Source: Nitrosomonadales bacterium
GTDB lineage: Bacteria > Pseudomonadota > Gammaproteobacteria > Burkholderiales > Gallionellaceae
Length of the DNA: 64,000 nt
NCBI GenBank assembly: GCA_023259055.1
Contig: JAHFQZ010000003.1
Location: 345,666 to 409,665, forward strand
Direction of reading: 5' to 3'
Part shown: piece by piece, positions 57,748-64,000 of the stretch
Layout: every line of letters starts with the position of its first letter
Numbering within the stretch: position 1 is the first letter of the stretch
The notes under the pieces: generated by a model
Databases searched by the model: none
What the model was told of the DNA's origin: nothing
Seen by the model: the letters and a program-made list of their open reading frames with translations, nothing else
Translations under genes and position numbers: made by a program

Positions 57748-58464
57748 ATGACAACCCCCGTTCGACTCGCAAAACGCCTTGCCGAATCAGTCCCCTGCTC
57801 TCGCCGGGAGGCCGAACTTTATATTGCAGGCGGATGGGTAATGGTTGATGGGCAAGTGGTAGAAGAGCCGCAATTTATGGTGTTGCAGCAGAAAGTCGAG
57901 CTTCACCCCGAAGCCAGCCTCACACCGGTTGAGCCGGTGACCATTTTGTTTCACCAACCGCCTGCCGTAGGCATGGATGCTGGCTCCGCACAGCAACTGA
58001 TTTGCGCCGATACGCGGTCGGCTGACGACCCTTCCGGCATTGACCTGCTCAAGCAACACTTTGTTCGACTGACGCAAGGCATACCGTTAGAGGTTAATGC
58101 CAGCGGCTTGCTGGTGTTTACCCAGGACTGGCGCGTGGCGCGCAAGCTGAAGGGCGATGCCGCCACGCTCGAGCAGGAATATGTGGTGGAGGTCGCCGGT
58201 GAATTGCCACCCGATGGGCTCAGACTTCTCAACCACGGACTCAGCTTTAATGGCCGGGCACTGCCGCCAATCAAGGTTAGCTGGCAAAACGAAACCCGGC
58301 TGCGCTTTGCCCTAAAAGGGGTGCAGCCCGGCCAGATCGCACATATGTGCCAGAGTGTCGGGCTACAGGTGCTGTCCATGAAACGTATCAGGATCGGGCA
58401 AGTATCGATGGCCAAATTGCAGCCTGGGCGATGGCGTTATCTGATGCCGCATGAGCGGTTTTAA
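57748..58464 (+). CDS. RluF/RsuA-family pseudouridine synthase homologue with altered catalytic residue
   Basis: 238 residues from ATG at 57748. S4 RNA-binding domain first (VRLAKRLAESVPCSRREAEL, GGWVMVDGQVVEEP), then the pseudouridine synthase fold with EQEYVVEVAGELP and the C-terminal KGVQPGQIAHMCQSVGLQVL, VLSMKRIRIG blocks of RluF. The catalytic motif GRLDxxxxGL reads GIPLEVNASGL: the universally required Asp is Glu115 and the GR is lost. It is either inactive, a binding-only factor, or a divergent enzyme. It faces away from neighbours. Confidence 0.85.
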   Translation: MTTPVRLAKRLAESVPCSRREAELYIAGGWVMVDGQVVEEPQFMVLQQKVELHPEASLTPVEPVTILFHQPPAVGMDAGSAQQLICADTRSADDPSGIDLLKQHFVRLTQGIPLEVNASGLLVFTQDWRVARKLKGDAATLEQEYVVEVAGELPPDGLRLLNHGLSFNGRALPPIKVSWQNETRLRFALKGVQPGQIAHMCQSVGLQVLSMKRIRIGQVSMAKLQPGRWRYLMPHERF

Positions 58465-58573
58465 CCCGAATGTTGTATAAATCGCCTGCTAGAGATAAAG
58501 GGCTCAGCAACACAAAAAACGGGCAGCATGAGATTTTACTTTTTAAATGGAAACAGCTATTGGTAGCGTGTTG

Positions 58574-58939
58574 TTACACGCTGAGCATGGAGATGATCGC
58601 TTTGATTTCGTGGCGTAGCGCAGGGATATTGATCGACGTTGAAGATACATCGGCACGGCTGCCAGGTTGGCTTGAATCTTCCAGCTGATTGCGTGCGCCG
58701 CTGATGGTGAAGCCTTGCCCATAGAGCAATTCCCGGATACGGCGGATCAGCAATACCTCATGGTGCTGGTAATAGCGGCGGTTGCCGCTGCGTTTGACCG
58801 GTTTGAGCTGGGTGAATTCCTGTTCCCAATAACGCAGCACGTGCGCTTTGACCCCGCACAATTCGCTGACTTCACCGATGGTGAAATAGCGCTTGGCGGG
58901 AATCGGCGGGAGTTCGGAATTAGGGCTGTGGTTTTCCAT
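58574..58939 (-). CDS. MerR-family transcriptional regulator
   Basis: 121 residues. Winged helix [20 protein letters not shown] (about 18-37), [20 protein letters not shown], then a helical dimerisation stretch. Lacks the Cys metal-site of the metal-sensing MerR members. It overlaps the 3' end of ihfA by 20 bases, an arrangement conserved in many betaproteobacteria and gammaproteobacteria near pheT-ihfA. Ligand unknown. Confidence 0.93.
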   Translation of the reverse strand: MENHSPNSELPPIPAKRYFTIGEVSELCGVKAHVLRYWEQEFTQLKPVKRSGNRRYYQHHEVLLIRRIRELLYGQGFTISGARNQLEDSSQPGSRADVSSTSINIPALRHEIKAIISMLSV

Positions 58940-59231
58940 GATAGGTCTTTTCCACCATGGTCTTCAGTTTTTGGCTGGGGTGGAACGTTACCACACGGCG
59001 CGCACTGATCGGAATTTCTTCGCCGGTTTTGGGATTGCGCCCCGGACGCTGAGGCTTGTCGCGCAACTGGAAATTGCCGAAGCCGGATAATTTCACGCTC
59101 TCGCCCTGCTCCAGTTGCAAACGAATTTCTTCGAAAAACGCTTCCACCATATCTTTGGCTTCGCGTTTATTGAGGCCGACTTTTTCGAACAGCAAATCAG
59201 ACAGTTCAGCTTTTGTTAATGTTGTTGTCAT
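58920..59231 (-). CDS. ihfA: Integration host factor alpha subunit
   Basis: 103 residues, DNA-bending subunit. [33 protein letters not shown] and the intercalating-arm tip [12 protein letters not shown] with the conserved Pro are all present; the final TYHGKPQP is short and non-conserved. It lies 11 bases after pheT, as in E. coli pheST-ihfA. Confidence 0.97.
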   Translation of the reverse strand: MTTTLTKAELSDLLFEKVGLNKREAKDMVEAFFEEIRLQLEQGESVKLSGFGNFQLRDKPQRPGRNPKTGEEIPISARRVVTFHPSQKLKTMVEKTYHGKPQP

Positions 59232-59242
59232 TATTCTCCCTC

Positions 59243-61600
59243 CTACATACGCAATTGCGCACCGTGCTTTTTCATTATATCCACCAACAGCGCGATGCTT
59301 GTTTCAATTTCAGAATCCGTGAATGTTTTTTGAGTATCTTGTAATAACACGCGGAATGCAAGGCTTTTTTTATCTTGATCTACACCTTTGCCTCGGTACA
59401 CGTCAAACAACGAAATCTGGGCCACCCCGGGCACTGATGCGTCCATCATGGCATCCAGCAAAGCCTGTACTGTGACCGATTCGTCGACCACTACCGCCAG
59501 ATCGCGACGCACCGGCAAGAACTTTGCAATCTCTTGCATGCGCGGCACTTTTGCCTGCGTCATCGCGCCAAGTTCAACTTCAAACCACACGGCTGGCTGC
59601 GCCATGTCGTATTGTTGCTGCCACTGCGGATGAAGTTCGCCGATCCAGCCGACAGTTTGCCCGCCGCATAAAATTTGCGCAGAGCGCCCGGGATGCAAGG
59701 CAGGGTGAGGTGCAGTAACAAAACGCAGCTCCTGAGGCGAAAATAATGCTTCGACATCCGTTTTCACATCGTAAAAATCGACAAGTTTGGCAGCTGCACC
59801 CCATTGTTCTGGCAGGGCTGTACCGTATGCCAGACCGGAGAGCCGCTGGCTCTGCATGTACCCTTCGCGAGCCTTGGCAAAACACGCACCCACCTCGAAT
59901 AGGCGTGCCCGCGCTTGATTGCGGTTCAGGTTAAAGCGCAGCGCGCCGACCAGCCCGCCGATCAGGCTACTGCGCATCACCGCCAGATTGCTGGCAATCG
60001 GGTTCTGCAGCGCAACCGGCTCAACGTTGCCGCATAATTCGCGCTCGACCTGTTCATCGACAAACGCATAGCTGACAATTTCCTGATAATCGTGCGAAAC
60101 AAGCAACTGCTGGATGCGCGACAGCGGGCGTTGCAGCTCGCTGTATGGCAGCATGGTCAGCGTAGCCTGCGGCGCCAGCGCGGGTATATTGTCGTAACCG
60201 TGCAGGCGCGCCAGCTCTTCGATCAGGTCAGTCTCGATGGAAAGATCGAAGCGAAAGCTCGGCGGCATTACGCTGAAGTCGTCTCCGTTGGTCACGAAAT
60301 CAAGTTGCAGCCGCTTCAGCAGTGCCGTAATCTGGGCGTTGTCCAGCATAATGCCGAGCACGCGCGCGACGCGCGAACGACGCAACGTGATCGCTATGCG
60401 CTTCGGAAGTTCGCCGCGCGCTTCGCTGATTACCCCGGCGCTGCCGCCACAGATTTCCAGCAGCAATTGCGTGGCGCGCTCCAATGCCTGGCGCGTCGCG
60501 GCAAAATCCACGCCGCGCTCGAAGCGAAACGAAGAATCTGTCGCCAAGCCGAAGCGGCGCGCCTTGCCGGCGATCGCATCGGGATGGAAAAATGCGCTTT
60601 CCAGAAACACATCCCGCGTAGTTGTTTCCACACCGCTGCCCTGCCCCCCCATGATGCCTGCCAACGCCAGTACCCGCGCATCGTCGGCAATGACCAGCAC
60701 CTCCTCGTCCAGTACCACTTCCTGCTCGTTAAGCAAGGTCAGCGCTTCGCTTTTGCGCGCCCTGCGCACCGTGATGCCGCCAGACAGTTGCGCTGCATCA
60801 AAAGCGTGCAGCGGTTGGCCCATTTCCAGCATCACATAATTGGTGATATCCACTACCGCGCTGATGCCGCGCAAACCGCTGCGCTCCAAGCGGCGCAGCA
60901 TCCAGGCCGGCGTAGGAGCTGCGGCATCCACGCCGCGGACTAAGCGGCCGCAATACAGCGGACAGGCTTTAGCGTCGGCTACATTTACCGGCAATTGTTC
61001 GGACAGAGTGACAGACTGGATTTTAATATCCAATAGCTTGAGCGCACTACCAGTCAGCGCAGCAACGTCGCGCGCCACACCAACCATGCCGGAGCAATCG
61101 CTGCGGTTCGGTGTGAGTTTTAGTGTAAATAATTTGTCGTCCAGCTCGAGATAATCGCGTAGCGTCTTGCCCACCGGCGCATCACTCGGCAACAGCCATA
61201 ATCCGTGGCTTTCTTCGGCAAGACCCAGTTCTTTTCCGGAGCACAGCATGCCGAACGATTCGACGTTGCGCACCTTCGCCTGCTTGATGGCAAAGTTGCC
61301 GGGCAGCACCGCGCCGATTCGCGCGCACGGCACTTTTACGCCGACTGCGACATTTGCCGCGCCGCATACTATGGTCAACGGCTGCGCTTCGCCGACGTTC
61401 ACCTGGCACACATTCAAGCGATCTGCGTTGGGATGCTTGACCACTTCCAGAACTTCGGCCACAACCACATTATTGAAGGCAGGCGCAACCGCTTCCAATG
61501 TCTCGACTTCCAGTCCGGCCATCGTCAGCACATGCGCCAGCTCGTCGCTGGAGAGTGCCGGATTGACCCAGGTTCTTAGCCAATTTTCAGAAAATTTCAT
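59243..61600 (-). CDS. pheT: Phenylalanyl-tRNA synthetase beta subunit
   Basis: 785 residues from ATG at 61600 ([20 protein letters not shown]), typical of the family (E. coli 795). EMAP-like tRNA-binding domain (about 39-150; [14 protein letters not shown]), B3/B4 editing domain, B5 domain, and C-terminal anticodon-binding FDX-ACB domain ([30 protein letters not shown]). It follows pheS by 10 bases. Confidence 0.97.
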   Translation of the reverse strand: MKFSENWLRTWVNPALSSDELAHVLTMAGLEVETLEAVAPAFNNVVVAEVLEVVKHPNADRLNVCQVNVGEAQPLTIVCGAANVAVGVKVPCARIGAVLPGNFAIKQAKVRNVESFGMLCSGKELGLAEESHGLWLLPSDAPVGKTLRDYLELDDKLFTLKLTPNRSDCSGMVGVARDVAALTGSALKLLDIKIQSVTLSEQLPVNVADAKACPLYCGRLVRGVDAAAPTPAWMLRRLERSGLRGISAVVDITNYVMLEMGQPLHAFDAAQLSGGITVRRARKSEALTLLNEQEVVLDEEVLVIADDARVLALAGIMGGQGSGVETTTRDVFLESAFFHPDAIAGKARRFGLATDSSFRFERGVDFAATRQALERATQLLLEICGGSAGVISEARGELPKRIAITLRRSRVARVLGIMLDNAQITALLKRLQLDFVTNGDDFSVMPPSFRFDLSIETDLIEELARLHGYDNIPALAPQATLTMLPYSELQRPLSRIQQLLVSHDYQEIVSYAFVDEQVERELCGNVEPVALQNPIASNLAVMRSSLIGGLVGALRFNLNRNQARARLFEVGACFAKAREGYMQSQRLSGLAYGTALPEQWGAAAKLVDFYDVKTDVEALFSPQELRFVTAPHPALHPGRSAQILCGGQTVGWIGELHPQWQQQYDMAQPAVWFEVELGAMTQAKVPRMQEIAKFLPVRRDLAVVVDESVTVQALLDAMMDASVPGVAQISLFDVYRGKGVDQDKKSLAFRVLLQDTQKTFTDSEIETSIALLVDIMKKHGAQLRM

Positions 61601-61610
61601 CGCTGTGTCA

Positions 61611-62594
<984 letters not shown>

Positions 62595-62610
62595 TTATGA
62601 CACCGAAAAC

Positions 62611-62639
62611 AAAAAAGGAGGCGCAAAGCCTCCTTTTTT
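62611..62639 (-). terminator. Hairpin between rplT and pheS (terminator or attenuator)
   Basis: A 12-base perfect stem (AAAAAAGGAGGC / GCCTCCTTTTTT) with a five-base loop. Read leftwards it ends in a T-run 17 bases before pheS. It is symmetric and could act in both directions. No Phe-rich leader peptide fits in the 82-base gap. Confidence 0.85.
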
Positions 62640-62676
62640 AGTTACACCGTATAATTATTAAACCGCGAGGCTTGGT

Positions 62677-63036
62677 TTAAACGCCGAGGCTGGCTTTTGC
62701 TTGCGCCACAAATTGCGCAAACGCTGCCTTATCGAACACGGTGATGTCCGACAATACCTTGCGGTCAACTTGAATTGACGCTTTTTTCAGCCCATTCATG
62801 AATACGCTGTAGGTCAGGCCCTGCTCACGCGCCGCCGCATTGATACGCGCAATCCACAATGTGCGGAATTGACGCTTCTTCTGGCGGCGATCGCGATAGG
62901 AATATTGCCCTGCTTTCATTACCGCCTGTTTGGCGATACGGTAGACGTTCTTGCGGCGTCCACGATAACCCTTGGCAAGGTCAAGAATCTTCTTATGACT
63001 TGCGCGTGCTACTACTCCACGTTTTACTCTTGGCAT
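62677..63036 (-). CDS. rplT: Ribosomal protein L20 (bL20)
   Basis: 119 residues. [29 protein letters not shown] and [20 protein letters not shown] are fully conserved. Early-assembly 50S protein; in E. coli also the repressor of rpmI-rplT. It follows rpmI by 10 bases. Confidence 0.99.
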   Translation of the reverse strand: MPRVKRGVVARASHKKILDLAKGYRGRRKNVYRIAKQAVMKAGQYSYRDRRQKKRQFRTLWIARINAAAREQGLTYSVFMNGLKKASIQVDRKVLSDITVFDKAAFAQFVAQAKASLGV

Positions 63037-63046
63037 GTTCTGCTCC

Positions 63047-63244
63047 TTATGCGTAAGGCATCATGGCGCGAACCGATGCTTTGTTGGTTGCGTGGACTTC
63101 AGTCGTGCCGCGTAATTGACGTTTGTTCTTGGTGGTTTTTTTAGTCAAAATATGGCGCTTGAACGCCTGTGAACGTTTGACGCTGCCACCGGCGCGGATC
63201 GTGAAACGCTTGGCCGCTCCGCTTTTGGTTTTCATCTTGGGCAT
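63047..63244 (-). CDS. rpmI: Ribosomal protein L35 (bL35)
   Basis: 65 residues, very basic: [32 protein letters not shown]. Standard length. It lies 150 bases after infC; that gap holds no other gene and could carry the L20-responsive leader known in E. coli (not demonstrated here). Confidence 0.98.
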   Translation of the reverse strand: MPKMKTKSGAAKRFTIRAGGSVKRSQAFKRHILTKKTTKNKRQLRGTTEVHATNKASVRAMMPYA

Positions 63245-63394
63245 GATTGCTCCTTAATTTATGATGCCAGGTGTTTTCCGATGGAAAAACTTGATGACCC
63301 ATACACCACTTTTTATCGGGGAACTACTTACTACATCGCCTCGACCATCCCCTTGCTGCCGAGACAACTAAATCCATTTGTTTCTTGCTGACTT

Positions 63395-63919
63395 TTATTT
63401 CTTCTTGGCCTTGGGTGACAACACCATCACCATCTGCCGGCCTTCCATCTTGGGAAACTGCTCGACCACGCCGTGTTCTTCCAGGTCTCCCCTTACGCGC
63501 TCGATCAAGCGCATACCGATTTCCTGATGGGCCATTTCACGTCCGCGAAAACGCAACGTAATCTTGGTCTTGTTACCGTCCTCCAAAAACTTGATCAGGT
63601 TACGCAGCTTGATGTTGTAGTCGCCTTCGTCCGTACCCGGGCGAAACTTGATCTCTTTGATCTGAACCTGCTTCTGCTTGAGCTTGGCCTCGTGCAGCTT
63701 CTTGCTTTCGGCATATTTGAATTTGCCGATATCCATGATGCGACATACCGGCGGATCCGCCAGCGGCGAAATCTCGACCAAATCCAGTTCTGCTTCACTC
63801 GCCATACGCAACGCTTCAGCGATGGCAACAATCCCGAGGGGCTCTTTTTCTACACCAATCAGCCGCACTTGCGGTGCGTTAATCATCTCATTGATGCGCT
63901 GCGATTTATCTTGTGCTAT
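63395..63919 (-). CDS. infC: Translation initiation factor IF-3 (non-AUG start)
   Basis: 174 residues from an ATA start at 63919. Homology extends upstream of the first ATG (63886): [19 protein letters not shown] matches the betaproteobacterial N-terminus. GGAG lies eight bases before the ATA; an ATT two codons earlier (63925) is only two bases from it. IF-3 discriminates against non-AUG starts and so autoregulates. C-domain motifs [17 protein letters not shown] and [14 protein letters not shown] are present. Confidence 0.93.
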   Translation of the reverse strand: MAQDKSQRINEMINAPQVRLIGVEKEPLGIVAIAEALRMASEAELDLVEISPLADPPVCRIMDIGKFKYAESKKLHEAKLKQKQVQIKEIKFRPGTDEGDYNIKLRNLIKFLEDGNKTKITLRFRGREMAHQEIGMRLIERVRGDLEEHGVVEQFPKMEGRQMVMVLSPKAKKK

Positions 63920-63953
63920 TGCAATATCTCCACTTGGACAATATCAAGCCGTG

Positions 63954-64000
63954 CTACCCGTTATCGATTTCTGCTTGCAAACGCTGAAGCAATGCTTCCA
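63954..64000 (-). CDS. thrS: Threonyl-tRNA synthetase, last 14 codons (cut by window edge)
   Basis: Only the C-terminal end EALLQRLQAEIDNG and a TAG stop. Its identity follows from the helical anticodon-domain end and the conserved thrS-infC order. The infC start lies 34 bases downstream. The rest is beyond the right edge. Confidence 0.75.
   Translation of the reverse strand, partial: EALLQRLQAEIDNG

Overview
The window reads as chromosomal DNA of a betaproteobacterium, most likely a Gallionellaceae-type Fe(II)-oxidising chemolithoautotroph. Three things point there. Housekeeping gene orders are typical of the class: thrS-infC-rpmI-rplT-pheS-pheT-ihfA-merR, surE-pcm-nlpD, and uvrC-pgsA followed by tRNAs. 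A complete SUF operon is present. Most tellingly, 29888-31219 encodes a fused monoheme cytochrome-porin of the Cyc2 type, the outer-membrane iron oxidase family. Placement at family level is inference from gene content.

Layout. (1) 1-29442 is dominated by storage-glucan and sugar-phosphate metabolism: a 5'-partial glgP, gnd-zwf, glk-pgl, a second and different glucan phosphorylase, glgA, pgi, glgB, glgC, a GH57 enzyme and malQ. Interspersed are a Kup potassium transporter, a patatin-like hydrolase, a membrane metallophosphoesterase, a nitroreductase, a CAP-domain secreted protein, an RND efflux pair followed by an orphan MlaF-like ATPase, and a small accessory patch (19.9-20.9 kb). (2) 29443-31300 holds the cyc2-like gene with its own upstream regulatory-looking region and a strong terminator. 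(3) 31421-37320 holds three tRNAs, pgsA, uvrC, a large EF-hand membrane protein and rlmJ. (4) 37453-40579 is a three-gene phosphorelay. (5) 40933-48931 holds a YebC-family gene, rep, a radical SAM gene, nlpD-pcm-surE, an MHS transporter and tRNA-Pro(GGG). (6) 49040-55942 is a nine-gene Fe-S operon (Rrf2 regulator, sufA-like, sufB, C, D, S, U, nfu-like, Rieske) with an IscR type-1-like operator at its promoter. (7) 56017-58464 holds small and accessory genes and an rRNA pseudouridine synthase homologue whose catalytic Asp is replaced. (8) 58574-64000 is the translation/phenylalanyl-tRNA synthetase cluster.

How the parts fit: glgC-glgA-glgB make glycogen from glucose-1-phosphate. Two phosphorylases, malQ, GH57 and glk return it to hexose phosphates. 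pgi, zwf, pgl and gnd route these through the oxidative pentose phosphate path. In a CO2-fixing iron oxidiser this would be a storage and reductant reserve. The large SUF operon and the iron oxidase both fit an iron-centred lifestyle. All starts given were chosen from ribosome-binding sites and family lengths, and differ in many cases from the longest open frame.
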